Below, piece by piece: positions 1 through 7,419 of a DNA stretch of 25,102 nt. The translations under genes and the position numbers were made by a program. The first letter of the stretch is position 1. The number at the start of each line of letters is the position of its first letter. The notes under the pieces were generated by a model, which saw only the letters and a list, made by a program, of their open reading frames with translations, did not search any database and was not told the origin of the DNA. The stretch covers positions 10,947-36,048 of the forward strand of contig DHDF01000058.1 of assembly GCA_002399225.1 (NCBI GenBank), given 5' to 3'. Source of the stretch: a bacterium UBA4883 (lineage in GTDB: Bacteria; Bacillota; Clostridia; Oscillospirales; Acutalibacteraceae).

Positions 1-634
1 TGACGTCGATCGCGTCGTATTTCAGGAGGGTGGCGGCGTCAATATAATCCTGAATGGACGTGATCTTATGGTCCATAAAGAGTTTCTTTCCGCTGAAATC
101 GCGCGTGAAGCCGCGGACGCGGTAATCCGCCGTGATAATATCCGAATCAAAGCTGCCGATCAGGTAGTTCAGCGTGTTGAGCGGCGAGATCTCCCCGCAG
201 GTGGAAATGTCGATATCCACCCGAAACGTCGCGATCGCGTTGTCCGGATGATACTCCGGGTAAGTATGCACGGTCGCATGGCTTTTGTCCAAGTGAGCGA
301 CGATCTCGTCGCCCCCGCGCCGGAGGACCCCTTTTCCCAGATTGCAGGAACGGTCGATCTGGTCGGGCGGAAACGCCTGTTCGGCAATCAGAAACGCAAC
401 GCTGGCCCCCTGTGGATCGTAATCCTGCTTGCTCACATTCAGCACCTGCGCACCGATCATTTCCGTCACATGGTAAAGGATATCGGTCAGACGCTCCGAA
501 TTATACTGTTCATCAATATAGGCAATATAATCGCGCTGTTCCCGCGCGCTTTTCGCATAGCAGACATCATAAATATTAAAGCTGAGCGATTTGGTGAGAT
601 TGTTGAAACCATAGAGTTTCAGCTTATTTTCCAA
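1..634 (-). CDS. speD: S-adenosylmethionine decarboxylase proenzyme, E. coli type (partial, 3' end outside window)
   Basis: Makes decarboxylated AdoMet, the aminopropyl donor for spermidine synthesis, in the cytoplasm. The minus-strand translation (about 211 residues; the family is about 265) opens with the family-typical [20 protein letters not shown] and contains [10 protein letters not shown]. It also has the self-cleavage site [13 protein letters not shown], where the chain breaks before Ser118 and that serine becomes the pyruvoyl cofactor. [17 protein letters not shown] and [15 protein letters not shown] follow. The C-terminus lies beyond base 1. I chose the TTG at 634 because homologues begin with a short [14 protein letters not shown] four codons upstream, ending at 643, is the alternative and sits closer to a GGAAAGG ribosome site. 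Its own promoter lies about 180 bases upstream, so it is transcribed divergently from the hydrolase gene. Family assignment is very secure; the exact start is not. Confidence 0.93.
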   Translation of the reverse strand, partial: MENKLKLYGFNNLTKSLSFNIYDVCYAKSAREQRDYIAYIDEQYNSERLTDILYHVTEMIGAQVLNVSKQDYDPQGASVAFLIAEQAFPPDQIDRSCNLGKGVLRRGGDEIVAHLDKSHATVHTYPEYHPDNAIATFRVDIDISTCGEISPLNTLNYLIGSFDSDIITADYRVRGFTRDFSGKKLFMDHKITSIQDYIDAATLLKYDAIDV

Positions 635-812
635 CCTAAACACCCGACCTTTCCCCGGATTTCACAACCAGGATGCAAACCATGAATTTTTTAAATAAAC
701 CATTGAAAAATCATTGAATATCATGAATTTTATAAGTTAATCCCAAAAAATCTTCATCATTCTTCGATTTTCAGGCTTTTCTTTACCAATTCATCATAAA
801 AAATCAATATAT

Positions 813-840
813 ATTATATACACAAATTCTTAATAGTCAA
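813..840 (-). promoter_or_regulatory. sigma-A promoter of speD
   Basis: On the minus strand TTGACT (840-835) is followed after 16 bases by TATAAT (818-813). It faces speD and would give a leader of roughly 160 bases. The leader is A+T-rich and repeats the string CATGAATTTT twice (near 684 and 723); no riboswitch fold was recognised in it. The rest of 841-1030 holds only a loose GC-rich inverted repeat (CCGCCG near 883 and CGGCGG near 923) and no gene. Confidence 0.7.
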
Positions 841-1031
841 GGGAATTTCCCGGATTGGCAAGAAAAATTATCTTTCCCCCGCGCCGCCGGATCTCAGGTT
901 TCCCTTCTGGAAGGCATTTCTTCGGCGGCCGAATCTTAAGTTAAGTCATTTTTCCATCTTTATTATAACATAAATAGGAATGACAAAAGCTATGCAGAGG
1001 CAGAATTCGCGGCCACCTTTCCAGGCGCAGA

Positions 1032-1060
1032 TTGAACCACCGGAAAGATCATGGTATAAT
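1032..1060 (+). promoter_or_regulatory. sigma-A promoter of the FAH-family gene
   Basis: TTGAAC (1032-1037), a 17-base spacer and a perfect TATAAT (1055-1060) with an upstream TG (extended -10). The predicted transcript starts near 1067, 45 bases before the ATG at 1112. Because the promoter lies inside the longer open frame that begins at 980, it argues that 1112 is the real start. Confidence 0.8.
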
Positions 1061-1111
1061 AATAAAAATCGAAATCATTCGAAATGGTTTCAAAGGGAGG
1101 AATTTTGTAAG

Positions 1112-1969
1112 ATGAAACTGACGCAATTCTTACGCGGCGGAGAAAAGCGGCTTGGAATACTGACAGAAAAGGGAATGGTTGACGCAACCGCCTTTTCGAA
1201 TGGCAGGCTTCCTTTGGCAATAGAAGATGTGATCGGCGGCGGAGAAACCCTGTGGAACAAGCTCAGGGGTCTTGACTTCCGGGGGGCACAGACAGTCCCG
1301 GAACGGGAAATCACCTATCTCCCATGTGTGGAAAAGCCGGAAAAAATTATCTGCATCGGGCTGAATTATTCCCGTCACGCAGCCGAAATGGATCTGGAGG
1401 CACCAAAATACCCGACTCTGTTTAATAAATTCAACAGCGCGCTTTCGGCGCACAAGGAAAAGATCTTTTTGCCCGCCTCCGCGGAAAAGTTCGATTACGA
1501 AGCGGAACTGGTCATCGTCATGGGCAAAACCGCACGCCATGTAAGCCGGGAGAATGCCCTTTCTTATGTATTCGGCTATATGCCCGGCAACGATCTTTCC
1601 GCTCGGGATCTTCAATTTTGCACCAAGCAATGGATGCTGGGGAAGACCTGCGACGGGTTTGGGCCGATCGGTCCCTGCATTACGACGGCGGACGAGGTTG
1701 GGGATCCCCAATCTCTGAAGATTGAAAGCCGTGTCAACGGCGAACTGCGTCAATCTGCCAGCACCCATGAGATGATTTTCGACTGTGCGACCATTATCAG
1801 CTACGTTTCTCAGTATATTACGCTGCGCCCCGCGGATCTGATCTTCACGGGATCGCCGTCCGGTGTGATTAAGGGAATGCCGAAGGAGAAACAGCATTGG
1901 CTCAAAGCCGGGGACGAAGTCCGTGTCACCATCGAAAAGCTCGGCAGTTTGAGCAATATCATGGCATAA
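1112..1969 (+). CDS. Fumarylacetoacetate hydrolase (FAH) family protein
   Basis: A 285-residue member of the FAH superfamily, metal-dependent enzymes that hydrolyse, hydrate or decarboxylate 2-oxo or diketo acids. Seen: the family core CIGLNYSRHAAEM (about 81-93), metal-ligand residues in DYEAELVIVMG (Glu130, Glu132), Asp161 in GNDLSARDLQ, a lysine/Gly-Phe segment (178-187), and FTGSPSGV near the C-terminus (TGTPxGV in most relatives). The N-terminal 75 residues are the usual variable lead domain. The ATG at 1112 has GGGAGG about 11 bases upstream and a strong promoter; a longer frame from 980 would start upstream of that promoter. The substrate cannot be read from sequence: ureidoglycolate lyase, acylpyruvase and 2,4-diketo-3-deoxy-sugar-acid hydrolases share these motifs. 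Facing the glucarate dehydratase cluster makes a sugar-acid role plausible (inference). Stop TAA. Confidence 0.9.
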   Translation: MKLTQFLRGGEKRLGILTEKGMVDATAFSNGRLPLAIEDVIGGGETLWNKLRGLDFRGAQTVPEREITYLPCVEKPEKIICIGLNYSRHAAEMDLEAPKYPTLFNKFNSALSAHKEKIFLPASAEKFDYEAELVIVMGKTARHVSRENALSYVFGYMPGNDLSARDLQFCTKQWMLGKTCDGFGPIGPCITTADEVGDPQSLKIESRVNGELRQSASTHEMIFDCATIISYVSQYITLRPADLIFTGSPSGVIKGMPKEKQHWLKAGDEVRVTIEKLGSLSNIMA

Positions 1970-2013
1970 GCTGAAACGGTCTGCAGAATTAAAGACATTT
2001 ATCATCCGGGCAA

Positions 2014-2058
2014 TGCAGGAAGGCCCTCGCGGAAATGTTCCGCGAGGGCCTTCCTGCA
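2014..2058. terminator. Perfect 20-bp hairpin between convergent genes, probable bidirectional terminator
   Basis: Arm 2014-2033 is the exact reverse complement of arm 2039-2058, with a 5-base loop (AATGT). It lies between the FAH gene (plus, ends 1969) and tctC (minus, ends 2140), the place expected for a shared terminator. Neither side has an immediate U-tract: on the plus side GGATTTTTAA starts only about 8 bases after the stem, and on the minus side TTGCCCGG follows. Termination is therefore inferred from stem strength and location. Confidence 0.7.
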
Positions 2059-2139
2059 CCCAAAGGGATTTTTAAGGCAAAAAGTTTTTCCCCAGCAGCC
2101 GGTTTTGACGGCCGGAAAAGCAGTCACCGTGTAGGGAAG

Positions 2140-3162
2140 TTACTTTCCCAGTTTTCCCTTGTACTTCATAAAGTCAGTCCGAGTGCTCTTCAACAGGCTG
2201 AGCGCGTCGGAAGTATCATAATACGAAATCGGCTGATCGTAAGAAGCTTTCAGAGCATTTGCATAGGCTGTATCTTCCGTGACCTGTTTTGCAACCGAAG
2301 ACATTTTTTTGATGATCGCCGGATTCGTTCCTTTCGGGAACGCAATGATATATGGCTTCTCCATGGCGAAATCAACGCCGCCCTCTTTCAGGGTTGGAAT
2401 ATCGCTCAGATTTTTATTCCTTTCGGAGTTAAACTGCCCGATTACATTCAGCTGACCGGTCTTCTTGTAATCTTTCACCGTACCATAAGTAATTGCAGCA
2501 AGGTCGATGCGCCCGGCAAGAAGACTGGAAACCTTATCGGAGGCAGAACCGGTGTCAACGATTTTAAAGCTGATCCCGGCTTTGTCTTCCAGCATGAGAC
2601 CCTGCAGATTGGAATATCCGCCCAGTTCCGAACCATAAAGAAGCTTACCGGGCTTTTCTTTCGCTTTCTTGAGGAGATCCGCCACAGATGTAATGCCGGA
2701 AGCCTTGCTGGCAACGAGAACCGTCCCCTTATCGACCGCCGGGATGCAAGCGATGTCGAAAGAATCCATGTTGTAAGGAATCAACCCGGCAACCTCATTG
2801 ACAATCAGCTGTCCCGTGTGGCCGAACAGCATCGTATAGCCATCTGCCATAGCGCTTTTCACAGTAGAGGTGGCAACGCTTCCGCCGCCGCCCTTTTGAT
2901 TGGTAATCACCATGGTCTGGCCTGTAATCTTCTTAAAATAAGTTGCAAAAGTCCGTGCATTGAAGTCCGTGTCGCCGCCGGCGCCGGCCGGGACGATCAC
3001 CTGCACTGTTTTTTTCGGCCAGTCGGTCGCCGAAGCCGCCGATTGAGAAGCGCCCCCCGCTGTTGATGAATTGGAAGAAGCCGTGTTGCCGGAACACGCG
3101 GTCATGCACCCGGCTGCCAATACCGCCGCCAATGCGACAGAACCCCATTGTTTCATTTTCAT
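2140..3162 (-). CDS. tctC: Tripartite tricarboxylate transporter substrate-binding lipoprotein (TctC/Bug family)
   Basis: Extracytoplasmic solute receptor that captures a carboxylate and delivers it to the TctAB membrane pair. The 340-residue product begins MKMKQWGSVALAAVLAAGC with a lipoprotein signal; Cys19 (AAGC) or Cys23 (MTAC) is the lipidated residue. A Ser/Ala/Thr-rich linker follows to about residue 45. The Bug-family opening VIVPAGAGGDTDFNAR (55-70) comes next, then the central GGGSVATSTVKSA and GYTMLFGHTG segments typical of these receptors. GGGAGG lies 12 bases before the ATG at 3162; the open frame extends further upstream but only through the tctA-tctC gap. It is last in the order tctB-tctA-tctC, 110 bases after tctA, with a hairpin between. 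Ligand unknown; aldarate inferred from gudD. Confidence 0.93.
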   Translation of the reverse strand: MKMKQWGSVALAAVLAAGCMTACSGNTASSNSSTAGGASQSAASATDWPKKTVQVIVPAGAGGDTDFNARTFATYFKKITGQTMVITNQKGGGGSVATSTVKSAMADGYTMLFGHTGQLIVNEVAGLIPYNMDSFDIACIPAVDKGTVLVASKASGITSVADLLKKAKEKPGKLLYGSELGGYSNLQGLMLEDKAGISFKIVDTGSASDKVSSLLAGRIDLAAITYGTVKDYKKTGQLNVIGQFNSERNKNLSDIPTLKEGGVDFAMEKPYIIAFPKGTNPAIIKKMSSVAKQVTEDTAYANALKASYDQPISYYDTSDALSLLKSTRTDFMKYKGKLGK

Positions 3163-3209
3163 ACTGTCTTGATTCCTCCCTAAGTTAAATTTGAATTTAT
3201 ATTGTTTCA

Positions 3210-3232
3210 CGGCCTTCTCCCTATCAAGGCCG
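3210..3232 (-). other. Intercistronic hairpin between tctA and tctC
   Basis: CGGCCTT (3210-3216) and AAGGCCG (3226-3232) form a 7-bp stem with a 9-base loop in the tctA-tctC gap. No U-tract follows on the minus strand, so it looks like an mRNA-processing or stabilising structure rather than a terminator. Such structures often precede the binding-protein gene in transporter operons (inference). Confidence 0.5.
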
Positions 3233-3272
3233 GAAAACGCTTTCTCAGCCGCGCCGTGTCTTCCATATGGCA

Positions 3273-4775
3273 TCACACCGCCGCAGCCTTCTTTTCCCGG
3301 TTCTGTTTCAGCGCAGTCCAAATCAAATAGGCAACGGTGCATCCAAGGAACAGCGCGCTGATCGGGTGAGTAAAGAATCCGGAAAAGCTGTTTCCTGACA
3401 GCATCAACGCCCGCAAGAAATTGGTTTCTGTCATGGAGCCGAGAATGAACCCGATTACCATCGGGGCCTGCGGAACATGGAACCTGGTAAAGATGTATCC
3501 AATGATGCCGAACGCCAACAGAGCCCATACGTCAAACATGCGTCCCGACAGAGCAAAGGCGCCAACCACGCAGAAAACGAAAACAATCGGCAGCAAAATA
3601 TATTTGGGCACCGAAAGCATCTTTGCAAACACGCGCAGCCCGAAGAATTCGATCAGCAGCATCAGGACGGCCGCCACGCAGAGAGCCGCAAAGATATCGT
3701 AAACCAGCTGCCCCTGCGTACTGAACAGCAGCGGGCCTGGGGCGATTCCGTGAACCATGAACGCGCCGAGCAAAATTGCCGTCACTCCATCGCCGGGAAT
3801 TCCAAGCGTAAGAAGCGGGATCAGAGCGCCGCCGATGGAAGCATTGTTGGCGCTTTCCGACGCCACCAGGCCGTCCATAATCCCTGTTCCGAATTTTTCA
3901 GGATGTTTCGAGTGGTTTTTGACGGCGGAATAGGCGACCAGATTGGAAGTGGAAGCCCCGATACCCGGCAGAATACCGATTCCGGTGCCAATGAGAGAGG
4001 CCAAAAAGCCGTTTCCAAGCTGTGATTTGAATTCTTTGAGGGTAAAACCAAAGCCCCGGATATGCTTGTAACTGATCTGTGCGACGGACGAATTTTCGCC
4101 TTTTTTAGCGGTTTCCGCCGTTTTAATGATTTCAGAAACCGCAAACAGGCCAATCAGTACGGACAGCACATCAAAGCCGCTGCTCAGGTCTGTGCTGCCG
4201 AAGGTAAAACGCTGCACCGCATTAACCGGTGCAATACCGACGGTGGCAAAAACCAACCCAAGCGCCCCTGAGAAAATGCCTTTTACCATAGAGCCGGAAG
4301 ACAGGGTCGCAATCAGACACAAAGCAAAAACGGACAGCGAAAAGTACTCGTGAGGGCCAAACGCCAAAGCACCCTTCGCAATCTGCGGTGCAAGAAAGAT
4401 CAGAACGACGACGCTGAATATTGTCCCCAAAAAGGAAAATACGACGCCTGTCCCCAAAGCTTTGATTCCTTCGCCATGTTCAAGCATGGGGTGGCCGTCA
4501 AAACATGTAGCGACGGAGGATGGTGTCCCTGGAATTTTAAGAAGAATGGCGGAAATCAGTCCGCCCGACACGGAACCGATATACAGCGCCAGAAGCAGCC
4601 CCATGGCGATCGCCGGATCCATGCCATAGGTCATGGGCAGGAACAGGGCAATTGCCATGACGGAAGACAGGCCAGGAATCGCCCCAAAAATGATGCCGAT
4701 GATGGTTCCGACAATCATCAGCACCAAACAGTAAGGCTGAAGAACATTTGCAAGTCCATTGATAAACAGCTCCAT
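3273..4775 (-). CDS. tctA: Tripartite tricarboxylate transporter permease, large subunit (TctA)
   Basis: Large membrane subunit of a secondary, ion-coupled carboxylate importer. The 500 residues match the usual TctA length and are almost entirely hydrophobic helices. Family signatures are clear: GAIPGLSSVMAIALFLPMTY (31-50), with the Pro-Gly turn, and KIPGTPSSVATCFDGHPM (80-97). There is a second internal-repeat copy, GILPGIGASTSNLVAY, followed by a GIPGDGVTAILLGAF segment. GGGAG lies 7 bases before the ATG. The gene starts 12 bases after the tctB stop, so the two are co-transcribed and probably translationally coupled. Stop TGA. Confidence 0.95.
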   Translation of the reverse strand: MELFINGLANVLQPYCLVLMIVGTIIGIIFGAIPGLSSVMAIALFLPMTYGMDPAIAMGLLLALYIGSVSGGLISAILLKIPGTPSSVATCFDGHPMLEHGEGIKALGTGVVFSFLGTIFSVVVLIFLAPQIAKGALAFGPHEYFSLSVFALCLIATLSSGSMVKGIFSGALGLVFATVGIAPVNAVQRFTFGSTDLSSGFDVLSVLIGLFAVSEIIKTAETAKKGENSSVAQISYKHIRGFGFTLKEFKSQLGNGFLASLIGTGIGILPGIGASTSNLVAYSAVKNHSKHPEKFGTGIMDGLVASESANNASIGGALIPLLTLGIPGDGVTAILLGAFMVHGIAPGPLLFSTQGQLVYDIFAALCVAAVLMLLIEFFGLRVFAKMLSVPKYILLPIVFVFCVVGAFALSGRMFDVWALLAFGIIGYIFTRFHVPQAPMVIGFILGSMTETNFLRALMLSGNSFSGFFTHPISALFLGCTVAYLIWTALKQNREKKAAAV

Positions 4776-4787
4776 TTTCGATCTCCC

Positions 4788-5282
4788 TTATATGATTGTA
4801 AAAATTCCCTGCGGCAGCATGACATTCAGTTCCGTATACCGGAACACCAGGTAAATTGCCACACTGGAAACCACTGCAATCGCTGCATATTTTCCATAGC
4901 CTATTTTTTTGCCAGTCGGCGTCATCACAATAAATTGCAGGAAAAGATAAAGAGCGGTCGACAAAACAAATCCGAGATACTGCATCAAAGCGACATAGGC
5001 AACGATCAGCACCACCGTATACAGAACGGTCCGGCCATCTTTTTCACTGCCGGTTTCAGCTGTTTCCTGATCTTTATTTTTAAAACATGCCACAAATTGA
5101 AGGACCGTAAGAAGGAACATAACCGCATCAATAATCATAGGGAAAAATCTACCGTTAAACATTCCCCCGCTCACAGGCACCTGCAGGGTAAGAATGAGAT
5201 ACCCCACTGATACGATCAGCATAATCGTGCCAAAAATCAGGTCATTTCTTTTTTTTACAGAAAGTTTATTTTTTGCGTTCAA
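4788..5282 (-). CDS. tctB: Tripartite tricarboxylate transporter small membrane subunit (TctB)
   Basis: Small membrane partner of TctA. The 164 residues show four hydrophobic segments (about 14-33, 46-68, 85-120 as a paired block, and 131-150) separated by a charged loop (69-84), the usual TctB layout. The start is TTG at 5282: GGGAGG sits 7 bases upstream at ideal spacing, and an ATG just before it is in another frame that closes after a few codons. It is first in the order B-A-C (C-B-A is more common in Proteobacteria). A 166-base gap with a candidate promoter and palindrome separates it from the regulator gene. Confidence 0.9.
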   Translation of the reverse strand: MNAKNKLSVKKRNDLIFGTIMLIVSVGYLILTLQVPVSGGMFNGRFFPMIIDAVMFLLTVLQFVACFKNKDQETAETGSEKDGRTVLYTVVLIVAYVALMQYLGFVLSTALYLFLQFIVMTPTGKKIGYGKYAAIAVVSSVAIYLVFRYTELNVMLPQGIFTII

Positions 5283-5339
5283 TTAACATCCTCCCATTCA
5301 CTCAAAACCATAGGGCGGCACCCATCGTATATGCCGTCG

Positions 5340-5358
5340 CAGAAGTCTAAGACCTCTG
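5340..5358. promoter_or_regulatory. Candidate operator palindrome upstream of tctB
   Basis: CAGAAGTCTAAGACCTCTG is a 19-bp palindrome with one mismatched pair and a one-base centre. The symmetry and tiny loop fit a dimeric protein site better than an RNA hairpin. It lies about 60 bases upstream of the tctB start, in the regulator-tctB gap. A second, looser inverted repeat (GGCGGCA 5314-5320, TGCCGTC 5332-5338) is adjacent. The neighbouring Fis-type regulator is the obvious candidate binder (inference). Confidence 0.4.
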
Positions 5359-5403
5359 TCTGCCCGCCATCTTTCCTCAGAATGATGAGCAGTCCGCTGG
5401 TCT

Positions 5404-5430
5404 ATTTTAAAGAAGCAGACACCGTTTCAA
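5404..5430 (-). promoter_or_regulatory. Possible promoter of tctBAC
   Basis: On the minus strand TTGAAA (5430-5425) and TAAAAT (5409-5404) are separated by only 15 bases. The short spacer would make it weak without an activator. It lies just downstream of the regulator stop, so tctBAC could be transcribed apart from gudD and the regulator. No GG-N10-GC sigma-54 element was found here. Confidence 0.35.
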
Positions 5431-5448
5431 AAAGGAAAGCCCCAATAG

Positions 5449-7389
5449 CTATGGAACATTTTCTGGCTCCAGCGACTTCGTATCTTCCTCAATGCCGAGT
5501 TTTTTGAGCCTTCTCCACAACGTCGTTTTGCTGATGCCAAGCCTCTTCGCAATCAGCTCGCGATTGCCATCGTACTGCGCCATCAGGCGGACCAGCACGG
5601 CCGCCTCGGGGCTCTCCACACGCTGTTGTCCGGCAGAGGGCAGATCCAGAACAACCGGATACGCTTCCAGCAACAGGCGGCGCACAAAGTCCCGGTTGAC
5701 ACTTCGATGCGGCGACATAAGCAGCAGGCGCTCACAAAAGGCCTGCAGCTGCGGCAGATTCCCGGGCCATGGGTAAATCAACAGTTCGTGCTTCGCGTCT
5801 TTTGTCAGACTGAGGTACCGGCCGTACTGGCGCTCCATTCTGTTGATGGTCAGATCGATGAGCGGATCCAGATCTTCTTTCCGCTCCCGCAGCGGCGGAA
5901 TTTTCAGGCTAAAGACATTCAGTGCATAAAACAGGCTGGCAAAAAAGGAACGCTGTTCCATGTGCTCGGCCAAATTGCAGCTGGTTGTGGCCATCACACG
6001 GACATCCAGCCGCTGCGGGCTGTAAACACCGCAGGGAATGGAGGTCCCCGTCTGCAGGTAATGCAGCAGACGGCGCTGTGCATCCGGACTTAGGTACTCC
6101 ACATCTTCCAGAAGGAGCGTGCCGTCATGCGCGGATTCAAACATACCATGAGAGGCTGCATCCTGGCCGCCGCGGCCAAACAGTGCCAGGCTGCACTGTT
6201 CCGGATCCACGCAGCCGCAGTGGAATACGGCAAACGAATGCTCCCGGCGGTTGCTCTCGTTGTGAATGGATTGAGCCAGCGGAACTTTTTCCGTTCCCTC
6301 CGGGCCTATGATCAGAAGCGGTGCATTTGATTTCGCACAAATTTTCGCCGTGCCAAGCATCTGCTTCATCGCGGCCGAATGGACATAGGAAAATTCTGAA
6401 AAATGAAAAGCCGCGACAAAACCCTGGCGGTAAATTGCCTGCCGAACATTGGATTCCATACGGGAAAGCGCCAGGCTTTCCTGAAGGGAAAGAATCACGC
6501 CGCCCACCTGTTCTCCTACCAAAATCGGTGCGACATTCACCAGAAACGTACGCCCCCGCAGCCGCATGACACGGGCAAAAGCGTCTTTTCCCTTATGCAG
6601 CACCTCCTCAAAGATCGTCGTGTCCAGCTCCGGGATCAGACGGTCCACCAGACATCCCACGGCTACTCCGGAATGAAGATCCAGCATGCTCTCCGCCACA
6701 TGGTTTAGCCGGACTACCCGGCCATCCGGGCTAAGTTGCAAAATGCCATTAAAAGAATAATCCAGCAGCGCACGCATCTGCGCCGTATTTTCTTTTTCCC
6801 GGTCGATGGTAAGTGCAATCAGCTCTGCCTGCCGCAGTGCGTTGGCAATGCTTTCACGGCCGGAGTTGACAAACATGCTTGGCATTCCACATTTTTGTGC
6901 GTATCTCCGCGTGATATCTCCGCCCAGAATCACATTGTTTCCATCCTGTACGGCCTGCTTTACAGCATCCTCGATTTGATCCGTATTATCAACAATATAC
7001 TGATGCAGCTTGACATGGAAAAGCCGGTCAAACTCCTGCATGTCCGAATACATATTGCTCAGTCCGATGACTGCAATGGAAGGGTGTTCCATCTGGACCA
7101 GTTTTTTGGCCGCTTCTACCATCACGCCCATCTCCTGGCCGGTCAGAAGAAGCTCTACCAGAGGGACCCCCATCATCTGCTTTATCAGGCTGGCCTGCTG
7201 TCCCCTGGCAATCATAATATCCACATGCTCATTTTTCGCTTCCTCGACAACGCTTTGCACCTCCTGCCCATTTACCACCCGGAACAGGATCGGGTGGCAA
7301 TGCGGCAGCTGCTCCAGAGGAGCGACCTTGATCGCCAGATTTTGAATATCCATTCGAGGAGAGACAAACATTACTTTCGCCATCGGCAT
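5449..7389 (-). CDS. PrpR-N / PAS / degenerate AAA+ / Fis-type HTH transcriptional regulator
   Basis: A 646-residue protein with the layout of a sigma-54 enhancer-binding protein. It has a PrpR-type sensor domain (about 5-195, including the VILGGDITRRYAQKCGMPSM segment), a PAS domain (about 202-305, DYSFNGILQLSPDGRVVRLN), an AAA+ domain (about 335-560) and a Fis-type helix-turn-helix (604-632, NRELIAKRLGISKTTLWRRL). The AAA+ domain is degenerate. Walker A is GPEGTEKV (362-369, consensus GxxGxGKE); the GAFTGA loop is missing between LFGRGG and HGMFESA; Walker B reads LLLED. The arginine-finger motif FRxDLxxRLN reads FFASLFYALN (482-491), and GNVREL reads GNLPQL. It is therefore unlikely to act through sigma-54 or ATP hydrolysis; a DNA-binding ligand sensor is inferred. 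It lies 30 bases after gudD and upstream of tctBAC. A second in-frame ATG at 7383 has better spacing from AAAGGA. Stop TAG. Confidence 0.88.
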   Translation of the reverse strand: MPMAKVMFVSPRMDIQNLAIKVAPLEQLPHCHPILFRVVNGQEVQSVVEEAKNEHVDIMIARGQQASLIKQMMGVPLVELLLTGQEMGVMVEAAKKLVQMEHPSIAVIGLSNMYSDMQEFDRLFHVKLHQYIVDNTDQIEDAVKQAVQDGNNVILGGDITRRYAQKCGMPSMFVNSGRESIANALRQAELIALTIDREKENTAQMRALLDYSFNGILQLSPDGRVVRLNHVAESMLDLHSGVAVGCLVDRLIPELDTTIFEEVLHKGKDAFARVMRLRGRTFLVNVAPILVGEQVGGVILSLQESLALSRMESNVRQAIYRQGFVAAFHFSEFSYVHSAAMKQMLGTAKICAKSNAPLLIIGPEGTEKVPLAQSIHNESNRREHSFAVFHCGCVDPEQCSLALFGRGGQDAASHGMFESAHDGTLLLEDVEYLSPDAQRRLLHYLQTGTSIPCGVYSPQRLDVRVMATTSCNLAEHMEQRSFFASLFYALNVFSLKIPPLRERKEDLDPLIDLTINRMERQYGRYLSLTKDAKHELLIYPWPGNLPQLQAFCERLLLMSPHRSVNRDFVRRLLLEAYPVVLDLPSAGQQRVESPEAAVLVRLMAQYDGNRELIAKRLGISKTTLWRRLKKLGIEEDTKSLEPENVP

Positions 7390-7419
7390 CCATTCCTTTG
7401 CAGTTCGGCAGCAGGCAGC

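Noticed and set aside
644..1030. Riboswitch or attenuator in the long speD leader
   Set aside because: No known aptamer core was recognised; only A+T-rich short repeats and one loose GC-rich inverted repeat are visible.
980..1111. Longer N-terminus for the FAH-family protein starting at 980
   Set aside because: The added 44 residues are upstream of and across the promoter, are polar and unrelated to the family, and the ATG at 1112 has the ribosome site.
2035..3066. 343-codon plus-strand frame opposite tctC
   Set aside because: It begins inside the terminator hairpin and has no recognisable domain; tctC on the other strand has a signal peptide and family motifs.
5283..5448. Possible sigma-54 (-24/-12) promoter expected from the type of regulator next door
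   Set aside because: No GG-N10-GC element was found here or upstream of gudD, and the regulator lacks the GAFTGA loop.
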